From Paenibacillus_AR mesotrionivorans (GTDB lineage Bacteria > Bacillota > Bacilli > Paenibacillales > NBRC-103111), in NCBI RefSeq assembly GCF_046098205.1, contig NZ_JBJURJ010000022.1, positions 1 to 64,000 of the forward strand: a stretch of 64,000 bases of DNA, read 5' to 3'. This document shows positions 24,439 to 33,450 of the stretch, in pieces. Both the position numbers and the translations under genes were made by a program. The stretch's first letter is position 1, and the number at the start of each line of letters is the position of its first letter. Below the pieces are notes generated by a model. It searched no databases, had not been told where the DNA came from, and was given only the letters and a program-made list of their open reading frames with translations.

Positions 24439-24951
24439 ATGGAAAGGCGTTTTGTGGCTGAAGCGGTTATGCTTGCGATATACGGCCAGCTCCTGGTGCC
24501 GGCTCAGCCGGTTGAATATGTAATGCCCTACTCCAGCCTGATGGAGCTTTATGATTTGTTGGAAAGTCCCGAGCCCATTATGTCTATGGAGGAGGATGAC
24601 ACCTATGTGCGCACATACATTAAGGGCCTGATCGGCTTTTTCGAGGAGCCCTTGAACAAGAAAAAAATTGAGCGCGCCTTGGTTTCCCCATGGAAAAAAA
24701 GCCCTGGTCTTCTTGTGAACCAGCGGGTTACCGTGACGGTGGTATATGCTCTGGAGAATGCCGAATACGGGGAGAGGTTTGATCCCATCGAGACCGATCT
24801 GATTCTTCTGTCTCTAAGAGAAAAGCTGCCTATTCTTACAGATCAGCTGGAATTTGTGGATAAGGTGATTCACGCCTCCATACCTGTGCAGGTATTCGAC
24901 ATTGAGGATTTCGATTATGCCGTTGAAGCGGATGTACCGATGGAGTTTTAG
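24439..24951 (+). CDS. Conserved protein of unknown function, 170 residues
   Basis: I do not recognise the family. The protein is soluble and acidic, with a helical N-terminal part (RRFVAEAVMLAIYGQLLVPA) and a beta-alpha C-terminal part (VNQRVTVTVVYALENAEYGE, PIETDLILLSLREKLPILTD). ATG at 24439 is preferred since GGAGGACAGCGT precedes it; an ATG 14 codons upstream is possible. It has its own terminator and stands alone, diverging from the AraC gene. Confidence 0.65.
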   Translation: MERRFVAEAVMLAIYGQLLVPAQPVEYVMPYSSLMELYDLLESPEPIMSMEEDDTYVRTYIKGLIGFFEEPLNKKKIERALVSPWKKSPGLLVNQRVTVTVVYALENAEYGERFDPIETDLILLSLREKLPILTDQLEFVDKVIHASIPVQVFDIEDFDYAVEADVPMEF

Positions 24952-24994
24952 AAGAAAATCCCTGGCCCTGACAGTTATGTCAGGGTTTAATTAT

Positions 24995-25040
24995 GCCCCG
25001 GAACCGCCTGTAAGCAGGCTTTCCGGGGTTTTTGATTTTT
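24995..25040 (+). terminator. Intrinsic terminator
   Basis: CCCCGGAA pairs with TTCCGGGG around an inner GCCTG/CAGGC stem, followed by TTTTTGATTTTTT. A smaller hairpin CCCTGAC/GTCAGGG (24966-24985) lies just before it. The rest of the gap to 25320 is AT-rich and holds the MCP upstream region; I found no clear promoter there. Confidence 0.9.
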
Positions 25041-25319
25041 TCCGCGGCCCTCACTCAGGAGCGATTACATTTCGTTGTAAAAATTACCAACGAAATAAAG
25101 TGTTGTTGTATACAATCGAATATTGTCGAATCAAAACCTTACATGATATGATGCAAAATATAATCATTATAATTTTTTAACAATGATAAAAATGGAGGTG
25201 GTTCCAGCTTATACATTCTCCACCCACTGCGGCACATACATAAGACTACACCATGATCGATGAAACCCGGCCCGGATTTTAACACAACCACTAATCACCT
25301 GATGAAGGAGCATGCCTCT

Positions 25320-26906
25320 ATGAAATGGTTCATGAATTGGAAAACGTCCACTAAGCTAATCTCCGCCTTCGTCCTTGTCGCCATTGTGGTGGGTATCGTC
25401 GGATTGTATTCCATCCGCAATCTGGGTCTGATGAACAACAACAGCAAGCAGCTGTACAATAATAACCTGATGTCCATCCAAACCTTGTCCGAAGCCCAAA
25501 TCTCCTTTTTGAACGTGCGGGTTCTGACCCGGGATATCGCCACTGCCACCGCTAAGGCTGATAAAGACCGCATGAACAGCGAGGTGGATGCCTTAAACAA
25601 GAATGTACTGAAGCAAATTGAGGTGTACCGTCCATTGGCTACAACGCCGGAAGAGCTGGCCGTTTTGAAGGAACTGGACAGCCTTATCGGGCCGTATTAC
25701 AAAATGATGGAAACCGGCATCGAGTTGGCTTACAAAAGCGATATTTCGGAATTCCAGCAGTATCTGAGCACTACCTTGGCGGTGGAGGGCAACAAAATCC
25801 GCGACCAGTTGGATAAGCTTATGGAAGTCAATGTGGAGCTGGGTGATAAAGCAAACGATGCTTCCCTTCAAACTTATACTGATTCGCGGAATATAACCGC
25901 AGCTCTGGTGTTGGCCGCTCTGATCATCAGCATCCTCCTGGGTTACGTGATTTCACGCCTGATTTCTAAACCCCTGAATCAAATCGTCACCCTTGTCGGC
26001 CGGGTATCCCAAGGGGATTTGCGGGACGAGGCCGATATTCACACCAAGGATGAAATCGGCCAGCTTGCCGACAGCATCAATGCCATGATTTATAATCTGC
26101 GGAGTCTGATCGGCGGTATCATGCAGTCCTCCCAAAGTGTGGCCGCCGCCTCGGAGCAAATCTCCGCCAGCACCCAGGAAATCGCCAGCGGCAGCACTAC
26201 TCAAGCACAATCTGCCCAGTCCATTTCCGCAATGTTCAGAGAGCTCACCCTTGCCATTAATTCTGCCGCCCAAAGCGCGGAGGAAGCGGCCGAGCTGGCG
26301 GACAACACTGTGCAAACAGCCAACCAGGGCGAAGGCATCGTCCGAGCCTCCGCCTCCGGCATGCAGAATGTGAATGCCTCCATGAGCCTGTTGGAGGAGG
26401 ACTCCCGGAAAATCGGAGCTATTATCGAGGTCATAGACGATATTGCCGACCAGACCAATCTTTTGGCCCTCAATGCAGCAATTGAAGCCGCCCGTGCAGG
26501 AGACCAGGGCCGGGGTTTCTCGGTGGTTGCCGACGAGGTCCGCAAGCTGGCCGAACGGAGCAGCGAGGCTACGAAGGAAATTACCTCCATCATCAAGGCC
26601 ATGCAGGAAAATACACGGCAAAGCGTTTCCGCCGTATCCGAAAGCGCTGCTCAATCCGAAGAGATGAAGGAAGCCTTCCGCAACATTATCCGCACCGTGG
26701 ACAACTCCTCCCAGAAGGTGAATGAAATCGCCGCCGCCTGTGAGGAAGAGGCCGCCCAGGCCTCCAGCGTGATGAGATCGGTGGAAGCCATCGCCGCCAC
26801 CAGTGAAGAGACGGCTGCGGCCTCGGAGGAAACGGCTGCAACCTGCCAATCCCTTGCACATCTTGCCGACGAGCTGAATGTCTCCGTGTCCAAATTCAAA
26901 ATCTAA
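25320..26906 (+). CDS. Methyl-accepting chemotaxis protein
   Basis: This 528-residue transducer has a first membrane helix (about 12-31), a four-helix-bundle (4HB_MCP) sensor domain (about 32-190) and a second membrane helix (about 191-212). HAMP (about 212-265) and the cytoplasmic coiled-coil signalling domain follow. The hairpin tip contains [20 protein letters not shown] and [20 protein letters not shown] at 25320 follows AAGGAGCATGCCTCT; a longer frame from 25260 has no site. There is no C-terminal CheR-tethering pentapeptide. It is followed within 20 bases by cheW and then cheA, so it is probably the dedicated receptor of this array. Confidence 0.93.
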   Translation: MKWFMNWKTSTKLISAFVLVAIVVGIVGLYSIRNLGLMNNNSKQLYNNNLMSIQTLSEAQISFLNVRVLTRDIATATAKADKDRMNSEVDALNKNVLKQIEVYRPLATTPEELAVLKELDSLIGPYYKMMETGIELAYKSDISEFQQYLSTTLAVEGNKIRDQLDKLMEVNVELGDKANDASLQTYTDSRNITAALVLAALIISILLGYVISRLISKPLNQIVTLVGRVSQGDLRDEADIHTKDEIGQLADSINAMIYNLRSLIGGIMQSSQSVAAASEQISASTQEIASGSTTQAQSAQSISAMFRELTLAINSAAQSAEEAAELADNTVQTANQGEGIVRASASGMQNVNASMSLLEEDSRKIGAIIEVIDDIADQTNLLALNAAIEAARAGDQGRGFSVVADEVRKLAERSSEATKEITSIIKAMQENTRQSVSAVSESAAQSEEMKEAFRNIIRTVDNSSQKVNEIAAACEEEAAQASSVMRSVEAIAATSEETAAASEETAATCQSLAHLADELNVSVSKFKI

Positions 26907-26925
26907 CAGATTCGGGTGTGAGCTT

Positions 26926-27354
26926 ATGGCTACCGTTCAGCAGGACCAATATATCGAAATGACCGTGGGCGGCGAAAATTACGCCATTAAGATTGAGGAT
27001 ATCCACGAGATTATCAAAATGCAGGCGATTACGGATTTGCCCCACTCCAAATTTTATGTAAAGGGAATCATCAACCTGAGGGGAATGGTGGTTCCGGTGG
27101 TAAGTCTGCGCAATATGTTTGGGATGGCCGATGAGGCCTATACCAAAGCCACCCGGATTGTGGTTGTCCATCACCAGGAGGAAGCCGTGGGCATTATAGT
27201 CGATCAGGTCAATAAGGTGACCACATATCCGGAGGTACAGCCGCCGCCTGTTCAGATGGGCAGTGTGAACGGTGCGTTTTTTTCGGGCATAGGGCTCCGG
27301 GGACAGCATTTGGTCGGCATCCTGAAGCTGGATGAAGTCCTTCTGCAGGAATAA
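26926..27354 (+). CDS. cheW: Chemotaxis coupling protein CheW
   Basis: This 142-residue CheW domain has YIEMTVGGENYAIKIEDIHE, the conserved NLRGMVVPVVSLRNMFGM and VVVHHQEEAVGIIVDQVNKV. It links the receptor and CheA at the membrane array. ATG at 26926 follows GGTGTGAGCTT. It sits between the receptor gene and cheA with short gaps (19 and 21 bases), indicating one operon. Confidence 0.93.
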   Translation: MATVQQDQYIEMTVGGENYAIKIEDIHEIIKMQAITDLPHSKFYVKGIINLRGMVVPVVSLRNMFGMADEAYTKATRIVVVHHQEEAVGIIVDQVNKVTTYPEVQPPPVQMGSVNGAFFSGIGLRGQHLVGILKLDEVLLQE

Positions 27355-27375
27355 GGAAACGGGAGGCACAGCATA

Positions 27376-29394
27376 ATGGAGGATCTTTCAGCCTACCGCG
27401 AAGCATTCATTGGAGAAATGGTGGATCAGCTGGAGCGTATGGAGCATTATCTGCTTCATTTGGAGCATGATACGTCCGCGGATACCATCCAATCGATTTT
27501 CCGCACCGCCCATACCATTAAAGGTTCATCCGCCGCCATGGGCTTTGATGAAATGAAATCCGTCACCCATGAGGTGGAGCATCTGCTGGATATGGTGCGC
27601 AGCAATAAGCTCCAGGCAGGCCGCAATCTGGTGAATCTGCTGTTCGAGGCCTTGGACCATCTGAAGCTTTTGCGCGACGAGTATATGGGGGAATCGGCTT
27701 TTTCGGATATTGCCTTCCTGCTGGTCAAGCTTCGGGAATTTGTGGACAATACCCCTTCCTTGGAAACCCCTAAAAAAGAGCTGAAGGAATTGACCGGGCT
27801 GACCCTGGAGCAGTCCCTCCGGCTGGAGGAAGCCCGGGAAACCGGGTGCAGCATCCTAAAGGTGCAGATGTCCCTCAGCTCCGGCTGTATCATGAAGGGC
27901 GCCCGCTACTACCTCATCATGCAGGATGTGCAGGCAAGATTCGGCGCTGTGCTCTATGCCGATCCGGCAGCCTCCGAGCCCGGAGCCGCATTCGATGATG
28001 AAGCGGAGGAAGCTTACAGCCGCGCCGTGTTTCTTCTCGCCACCCGGGAGAATGCGGAGACAGTGGCGGCCGGCTTGCGCGCCCACTCCGATGTGGAGTC
28101 AGCCGCAGCGGAGCTTTATCAGCCGCAGTCTTCCAGCGGGCCGAAAGCCTCTGTCCCCGCCTCCGCTGCCAAAGAGCATCCGGTCTCGGCGGAGGAGAAG
28201 CAGAATAAAGGCCCGCAGACCATACGGGTTAGTGTAGAACGGCTGGAGCATCTGATGAACCTGGTGGGGGAGCTGCTGATCGACCAGACCTCACTGGCGC
28301 AGCTGAAGCAATCCGTTACGCGTTCCCACCGCAATGAGGAGTTTGTGGAGCGGTTGGGGGATATTTCGGACCATATTTCCCGAACGGTCGGAGAGCTCCA
28401 GGACAGTGTGATGAAGGCGCGGATGCTGCCTATCCGGCATCTGTTCCAGCGGTTCCCGAGAACGGTCCGGGATCTGTCCCAGAAGCTGGGCAAGGAAATC
28501 GAGCTGGTGCTGGACGGAATGGAAACCGAGCTGGACCGGACCGTGATTGAGGAAATCGGGGACCCGCTGATCCACCTGCTCCGCAATGCGGTGGATCATG
28601 GCATTGAGATGGCGGACATCCGACTTGTCAACGGCAAACCGGCGAAAGGTACGGTACGCTTAAACTCATACCATGAGGACAACCAAGTGATTATTACCGT
28701 TGAGGACGACGGCGGCGGAATCCGTCCGGAGGCCATTCTGGAATCGGCCCTGCGCAAGGGGATCGTGACGGAGGAGGAGGCAGCCCATCTGTCGGACCAG
28801 GACGCCATTCACCTGATCTTCCGCCCCGGCTTCTCCACTGCCGCCCAGGTCAGCGAGGTGTCCGGGCGCGGCGTGGGTATGGATATTGTCCGCAGCCAGA
28901 TCGAACGGCTGAACGGGATGATCCACATCGATTCCCGGCCCGGCACAGGCACCCGCTTCACCATCCGCCTCCCCCTTACACTGGCTATTATTACAGGATT
29001 GAAGGTGAAGGTCTCCCAACGGGATTATATGATCCCGATGACCAACGTCGTGGAGATTGTCCGGGTGTTGGACAAGGACATCAAAACCATCCAGGGACAG
29101 AGTGTACTGGTCATCCGCAAGGAAACCATCCCCCTGGTCTGGCTGAGTGATGTGCTGAATTATGAACGCCCCCTCAAGCTGAAGAAGCATCAGCCCATTG
29201 TGATTGTCGGTTCGGCCGAAAGGAAAATCGCCTTGGCGGTGGATGAGCTTCTTGGCAATCAGGAGGTTGTGATTAAGACGTTGGGCAGCTACCTGGGCAA
29301 AATCCCCTATGTAGCCGGAGCCGCTATTCTGGGCAACGGCCGGGTGGCGCTGATTGCGGAAATCTCCTATTTGTTCCAGATGCTCAAAGGATAA
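27376..29394 (+). CDS. cheA: Chemotaxis histidine kinase CheA
   Basis: This 672-residue kinase has five recognisable parts. The Hpt domain carries the phospho-accepting His in FRTAHTIKGSSAAMGF (about 45-50). A P2-like domain follows (about 155-235; CSILKVQMSLSSGCIMKGAR), then the dimerisation domain (HLMNLVGELLIDQT). The HATPase has the N box HLLRNAVDHGIE, DDGGGIRPEAI and SGRGVGMDIV. A CheW-like domain ends the protein (about 540-668). GGGAGGCACAGCATA precedes the ATG. No cheY, cheB or cheR is in this operon; the response regulator must be elsewhere or the output differs. Confidence 0.95.
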   Translation: MEDLSAYREAFIGEMVDQLERMEHYLLHLEHDTSADTIQSIFRTAHTIKGSSAAMGFDEMKSVTHEVEHLLDMVRSNKLQAGRNLVNLLFEALDHLKLLRDEYMGESAFSDIAFLLVKLREFVDNTPSLETPKKELKELTGLTLEQSLRLEEARETGCSILKVQMSLSSGCIMKGARYYLIMQDVQARFGAVLYADPAASEPGAAFDDEAEEAYSRAVFLLATRENAETVAAGLRAHSDVESAAAELYQPQSSSGPKASVPASAAKEHPVSAEEKQNKGPQTIRVSVERLEHLMNLVGELLIDQTSLAQLKQSVTRSHRNEEFVERLGDISDHISRTVGELQDSVMKARMLPIRHLFQRFPRTVRDLSQKLGKEIELVLDGMETELDRTVIEEIGDPLIHLLRNAVDHGIEMADIRLVNGKPAKGTVRLNSYHEDNQVIITVEDDGGGIRPEAILESALRKGIVTEEEAAHLSDQDAIHLIFRPGFSTAAQVSEVSGRGVGMDIVRSQIERLNGMIHIDSRPGTGTRFTIRLPLTLAIITGLKVKVSQRDYMIPMTNVVEIVRVLDKDIKTIQGQSVLVIRKETIPLVWLSDVLNYERPLKLKKHQPIVIVGSAERKIALAVDELLGNQEVVIKTLGSYLGKIPYVAGAAILGNGRVALIAEISYLFQMLKG

Positions 29395-29400
29395 CAAAAA

Positions 29401-29445
29401 GCTCTCCGGCTGAATGAACAGCAGGAGAGCCTTTTTGTTTTTTTA
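29401..29445 (+). terminator. Intrinsic terminator of the MCP-cheW-cheA operon
   Basis: GCTCTCC (29401-29407) pairs with GGAGAGC (29424-29430), followed by CTTTTTGTTTTTTTA. It lies 7 bases after the cheA stop. Confidence 0.9.
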
Positions 29446-29793
29446 TGACACCGATGCGGGTTCAGAGGGGTTCTATTCCGCAAGCTGCTGCTGCCTTTGG
29501 TGGCACTACACTCTGTGCGCGGCTTTTTACCAGCGAAGCTAAACTCGAAAAATCATATACAAATTTCCTGATTGTTATAAAATACCCTTTTGTACTCGAT
29601 TTTTCATATCAAATCTTCCCATTCCGACCCAGTAACCCGATTTATAGTTGAAAAATCGTGTTTAATCCATCACTTCAGCCTGATTTGCCCATTTTATATA
29701 TGAAATTTCATGTTTGGGTGTAAACCGGGAGGGGAGTGTAGCTTGCCAAGTAGGGTTTCGTCCGATTTGTCGGACAGCCCCTTGCTGTTCTAT
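29446..29793. other. Non-coding gap with AT-rich inverted motifs
   Basis: No gene was seen here. The stretch 29545-29720 repeats a short motif in both directions (CTCGAAAAATCATAT, CTCGATTTTTCATAT, GTTGAAAAATCG, TATATGAAATTTCATG), which could fold into several weak stems. A small perfect hairpin GTCCGA/TCGGAC lies at 29761-29776, after the hisJ stop on the minus strand, without a T-run. Confidence 0.5.
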
Positions 29794-30618
29794 TTACTCG
29801 CCCATAATCTGCTCAAACCATTCCCAGCCGAAGCCTACATGCTCCGGCTTGTGGGAATCGGAGCCGTACACAAGGGGAATTCCTGCCCCGCGGCACTGCT
29901 TCAGAAACCACTCCGGCACATACGGCTTACCGCAGGTCCCCACCCGGAGACCGGCTGTATTCACATCGAGGCCGAAGCCTGTTTCCGCCAGCAGGGGGAG
30001 CAGCTTCTCCAGCCTGCCGCGGATGAAGCCATCCTCTAGAGGCGGAAGCACATTCTGGAATTTCTCGATCAGATTGATGTGTCCGATGCGTACTCTGCCC
30101 GGCAGACCTGCCGTTTTGGCCCATTGGATCGCCTGCTCCACATGATCGTAATATTCCGCCGCCACCGCTTCCATAGTCCCGTAGTAGTCAAGCAGCCCCT
30201 CGCGGAAATCCTCCGACGTAAAATCGATGCAGCGCATACCGCCTTTACCGGGCAGGTAATGGACCGACACGACAATATCCTCCAGGGTGTTCAGCCAAGG
30301 CTCCAGCATCGCTTCGGAATACGCGGCAGCGCCATGAAGGTAATCCACCTCCAGCCCTGCCGGAATATCGATAATCCCCGAATAACGCTCCTTCATCTTC
30401 CGCACATAGCGGAAATATGCCGGAAGCTCGGCCAGGGGCATGGCCAGCTCCTCCATCAGAGCCGGATTATCGATCCACCCCTTGGGCAGAGGCGGATGCT
30501 CCGTTATGGAATAGCGCTGGAAGCCCTGCTTCACAGCCTCTTGTATGTATTTTTCCTGTGGTTCCGGGCTGCCGTGCCTGCAAAAGCGGGTATGGGTATG
30601 TCCGTCCCACTTGATCAT
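29794..30618 (-). CDS. hisJ: Histidinol-phosphatase (PHP family, HisJ-like)
   Basis: This 274-residue PHP-domain phosphatase has the metal ligands of the family: [13 protein letters not shown], the His in [10 protein letters not shown], the Glu in [25 protein letters not shown] and the final [11 protein letters not shown]. It would remove phosphate from L-histidinol phosphate in histidine synthesis. ATG at 30618 overlaps the esterase stop by four bases and follows CCGGAGAAACGCCT. No other his gene is in the window, which is normal for hisJ in Bacilli. Confidence 0.88.
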   Translation of the reverse strand: MIKWDGHTHTRFCRHGSPEPQEKYIQEAVKQGFQRYSITEHPPLPKGWIDNPALMEELAMPLAELPAYFRYVRKMKERYSGIIDIPAGLEVDYLHGAAAYSEAMLEPWLNTLEDIVVSVHYLPGKGGMRCIDFTSEDFREGLLDYYGTMEAVAAEYYDHVEQAIQWAKTAGLPGRVRIGHINLIEKFQNVLPPLEDGFIRGRLEKLLPLLAETGFGLDVNTAGLRVGTCGKPYVPEWFLKQCRGAGIPLVYGSDSHKPEHVGFGWEWFEQIMGE

Positions 30619-31397
30619 AGGCGTTTCTCCGGCAGGGGCAGCCACTTCAGCACATCCTGGATGCGGTTATCCCAAATCTCCCAGCTATGGCCGCCAGGCC
30701 CTTCCGCGTAGGTAAGCTCCAGGCCCTTCTCCTGCACATGGTCGCGGAACCGGATATTGGGGTCGTACAGGAAGTCCTCCGTGCCGCAGAACTGGTACAG
30801 CTTGGGCTGCTCCTTCCCGGAAGCGGCAAGCTCCGTTGCCAGCTGGAACAAATCCGCCGGTGTGCCGTCAATTCCCCCGTAATTTCCGAACAGCCATTTG
30901 AACTCATCGCCGGGATGGGCCTGAACCGCCCACTTCACATCCATCACCCCCGACAGACTGGCCGCGGCGGCGAAGCGGTCGGGATGGGTCAAGGCCAGCT
31001 TCATGGCCCCGTAACCTCCCATGGACAAACCGGCGACATAGTTATCCTCCCGTTTATCCGACAAGTGGAAGAAGGAACGGGCAAGGGCCGGCAGCTCCTC
31101 GCTGACGAACTGCCAGTATTTGTGGCCATTGGGCATGTCGGTATAGAAACTCCGGTTCACCGCAGGCATCACCACCGCCAGTCCCAAAGCGGAGGCATAC
31201 CGCTCAATGGAGGTGCGCCGCATCCAGATCGTGTGGTCGTCGGACAAACCATGGAGCAGATACAGCGTGGGATGTTTGCCGCCCCGCTCGGCGGATTCCA
31301 TGCCGATCTGGTTTTTGGCCACCTGGGGCAGGATCACATACATGGACGCCGAGACGCCCAGGGAATCCGAGAAGAAATGACAGTCCATAAATGCCAT
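30615..31397 (-). CDS. Esterase D / tributyrin-esterase family hydrolase
   Basis: This 260-residue alpha/beta hydrolase has the nucleophile elbow [15 protein letters not shown] (Ser about 125). The catalytic Asp is probably in [10 protein letters not shown] and the His in [11 protein letters not shown]. It resembles carbohydrate and short-chain ester hydrolases such as EstA or S-formylglutathione hydrolase. ATG at 31397 follows AAAGGAGCTGCAATCCC; the frame is open 61 codons further upstream into the hemolysin III gene. It is translationally coupled to hisJ. Confidence 0.85.
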   Translation of the reverse strand: MAFMDCHFFSDSLGVSASMYVILPQVAKNQIGMESAERGGKHPTLYLLHGLSDDHTIWMRRTSIERYASALGLAVVMPAVNRSFYTDMPNGHKYWQFVSEELPALARSFFHLSDKREDNYVAGLSMGGYGAMKLALTHPDRFAAAASLSGVMDVKWAVQAHPGDEFKWLFGNYGGIDGTPADLFQLATELAASGKEQPKLYQFCGTEDFLYDPNIRFRDHVQEKGLELTYAEGPGGHSWEIWDNRIQDVLKWLPLPEKRL

Positions 31398-31443
31398 GGG
31401 ATTGCAGCTCCTTTTGGATAGAGGAATAAATGAAAAGTAGTCT

Positions 31444-32085
31444 CTACGGCAGCACGTACACAATGATAGCAAAAAAATGGCAGATGCTCCCGCCCAGCAC
31501 AAACAAATGCCAGACGGCATGGTGGTAAGGAAAGCTGCGCCACACATAGAAGATGGTGCCCAGGGTATAGAATAATCCACCGGCTACCAGGAGAATAACC
31601 CCGCCCTGCGCCAGGTTATGGGTCAGCGTATTCCAAGCGAATACAATGATCCAGCCCATGGCGATATAAAAAATGGTAGAGGTGAACAGAAACCGTTTGG
31701 TGAAAAAGGCCTTAAAGGCGATACCCGCCAGTGCGATGCCCCACACGATGCCGAACAGGGTCCAGCCCAAGGGTCCGCGGATCACATTAAACAACAGCGG
31801 CGTATAGGTGCCGGCAATAAACAGATAGATGGAGGAATGGTCGAAAATCTCGAACAGATCCTTGACTTTACCCTCGGGAAAGCTGTGGACCAGGGTGGAG
31901 CAAGTATACAAAATAAGCATGGTAACGCCATAGATGGTGAAGCTCACCACATGCCAGGCGCTGCCGTCCAGACTGGCGAATACCACCAGCAGAACCAAAG
32001 CCGCGACACTCAGCAAGGCGCCAATTCCATGGATAATGGCATTGGCGATCTCTTCGCGCCGGGTATACACATGTGTGTTTGCCAC
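31444..32085 (-). CDS. Hemolysin III / PAQR-family membrane protein
   Basis: This 213-residue protein has seven membrane helices and the family's conserved polar sites: [39 protein letters not shown] and the final [15 protein letters not shown]. These His and Asp residues form a probable metal (zinc) site like that of adiponectin-receptor relatives. The enzymatic role is not settled. GTG at 32085 follows GGAAGGATTTGCA. It lies 46 bases upstream of the esterase gene and may share its transcript. Confidence 0.9.
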   Translation of the reverse strand: MANTHVYTRREEIANAIIHGIGALLSVAALVLLVVFASLDGSAWHVVSFTIYGVTMLILYTCSTLVHSFPEGKVKDLFEIFDHSSIYLFIAGTYTPLLFNVIRGPLGWTLFGIVWGIALAGIAFKAFFTKRFLFTSTIFYIAMGWIIVFAWNTLTHNLAQGGVILLVAGGLFYTLGTIFYVWRSFPYHHAVWHLFVLGGSICHFFAIIVYVLP

Positions 32086-32166
32086 TGCAAATCCTTCCTC
32101 TCCATATGCTTGATCCTACCCATTATACTCCAATCCGCAGCCCAAAAGCACCCTTCCGCAGAATAA

Positions 32167-32190
32167 TGGAACCCGTTGCTTTTGGTTCCA
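32167..32190. promoter_or_regulatory. Short palindrome between divergent genes
   Basis: TGGAACC and GGTTCCA form a perfect 7-bp inverted repeat with a 10-base gap, between the divergent hemolysin III and hydrolase genes. It may be an operator; there is no T-run. Confidence 0.3.
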
Positions 32191-32257
32191 TCCGCACCTA
32201 TCATATAGATATTGCGGCATTCGGCCGAAAAATCTGAGGGTTCCGGGGTGTTGTTGG

Positions 32258-33172
32258 ATGTGGTGGTTATGGATTGCCCTGCCGCTGGCTGCGATAGCTG
32301 TGGCGTTTGGCGTAGCCTTGTGGCATTTTTCCGACAAGGTGGTGCAGATCAAGGTTTGGGATGCGGAGCGGATCCTCCGGTTCGAAGCAGACAGCGGTGT
32401 ACTGGACTTGGCCTATCTGGAGGCGCTTCCCAAGGAGGACGTGACAATCACCTCTCCCTATGGGTATGCCCTCTCCGGCTGGTTCATTCCCTGCGGTGAG
32501 GACAGCAATAAAACCGTGATCCTGGCACATGGCGTAACCCGCTCCAGATTGTCCTCCATCAAATATGTGGAGCTGTTCCGCAAACGGGGCTATAATGTGC
32601 TGGCTTACGATCACCGCCGGCATGGTCAAAGCGGAGGAGCCTCCACCACGTACGGCTTCTATGAAAAAGAGGATCTGCGCGCCTGGGTGGATTGGGTGTT
32701 CCGGCGTATGGGCCCCGGCGCGGTGGTGGGCACCCACGGGGAATCCATGGGCGCCGCTACCGTGCTGCAGCATGCCGCCACCGATGAGCGGCTGCGGTTC
32801 TGCATTGCGGATTGCCCCTACTCGGATATTATGGGGCAGCTGGTCTACCGGCTGAAGGTAGAATATCCGGGAGTTCCCGTGTCCCCCACCATACCGCTGG
32901 TGGCGCTGCTCTGCCGGCTGCGCACCGGAGTGCGGCTGGATATGGCAGAATCCTTGCGCAGTCTTCCGTTGGCGGCTACACCGGTGCTGTTCATCCACGG
33001 CCAGGAGGACAGCTACATCGAGAAGCGGATGACCGAGGAGATGTTCCGGCTGAAGCAGGGGACGAAACGGCTGTACCTGGCTCCGGATGCGGACCATGCA
33101 GAAGCATATATGAAAAACCCCGACGAATACGATCGTATCGTCGGGGAGTTTTTGGAGGAAGCCGGAGTATAG
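32258..33172 (+). CDS. Membrane-anchored alpha/beta hydrolase (YqkD-like)
   Basis: This 304-residue serine hydrolase has one N-terminal membrane segment (about 2-22) and an alpha/beta fold. The oxyanion strand is VILAHGVTRSR and the nucleophile elbow is GTHGESMGAATVLQHA. The Asp lies in LFIHGQEDSYI and the His in LAPDADHAEAY. Similar proteins (YqkD, YhfK-type) are uncharacterised esterases. It is monocistronic, diverging from the hemolysin III gene, and followed by four copies of a repeated 21-base motif. Confidence 0.85.
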   Translation: MWWLWIALPLAAIAVAFGVALWHFSDKVVQIKVWDAERILRFEADSGVLDLAYLEALPKEDVTITSPYGYALSGWFIPCGEDSNKTVILAHGVTRSRLSSIKYVELFRKRGYNVLAYDHRRHGQSGGASTTYGFYEKEDLRAWVDWVFRRMGPGAVVGTHGESMGAATVLQHAATDERLRFCIADCPYSDIMGQLVYRLKVEYPGVPVSPTIPLVALLCRLRTGVRLDMAESLRSLPLAATPVLFIHGQEDSYIEKRMTEEMFRLKQGTKRLYLAPDADHAEAYMKNPDEYDRIVGEFLEEAGV

Positions 33173-33177
33173 GCGAA

Positions 33178-33353
33178 CTGCAAAAGTGCAGTTATTTTCC
33201 GCCAGAGCGGTTCAAGCCGCCGGTTCGCCTGCAAAAGTGCAGTTATTTTTTGTAGAAAACCCGGTTGGCCGGTTACGGAGTGAATTTAGCTGCACTTTTG
33301 CAGGAAGAGGCTCCCATTGGAGCCCTCCCGGCTAAAATAGCTGCACTTTTGCA
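33178..33353. repeat. Four copies of an AAAAGTGCAG motif, two in each orientation
   Basis: CTGCAAAAGTGCAGTTATTTT occurs at 33178-33198 and 33229-33249. The reverse complement core AGCTGCACTTTTGCA occurs at 33288-33302 and 33339-33353, the last preceded by TAAAAT. The forward and reverse pairs could fold into a large cruciform downstream of both convergent genes. No coding potential is seen. Confidence 0.85.
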
Positions 33354-33450
33354 TTTGGGCAGCTTGGGCCGGGCTGGTTCGGAGCCATGGAGCGTCCGCC
33401 CCCTCCGGCAGGCCAAGCCCCCGCGCAGCAAAAGGTGTATCTTGCGGCGG

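Noticed and set aside
25060..25260. Sigma-D (flagellar) promoter before the MCP operon
   Set aside because: TAAAG is present, but the expected GCCGATAT-like -10 is matched at too few positions.
25953..26861. Open frame of 302 codons antisense to the MCP gene
   Set aside because: Gly/His-rich shadow of the MCP signalling domain, without a start site.
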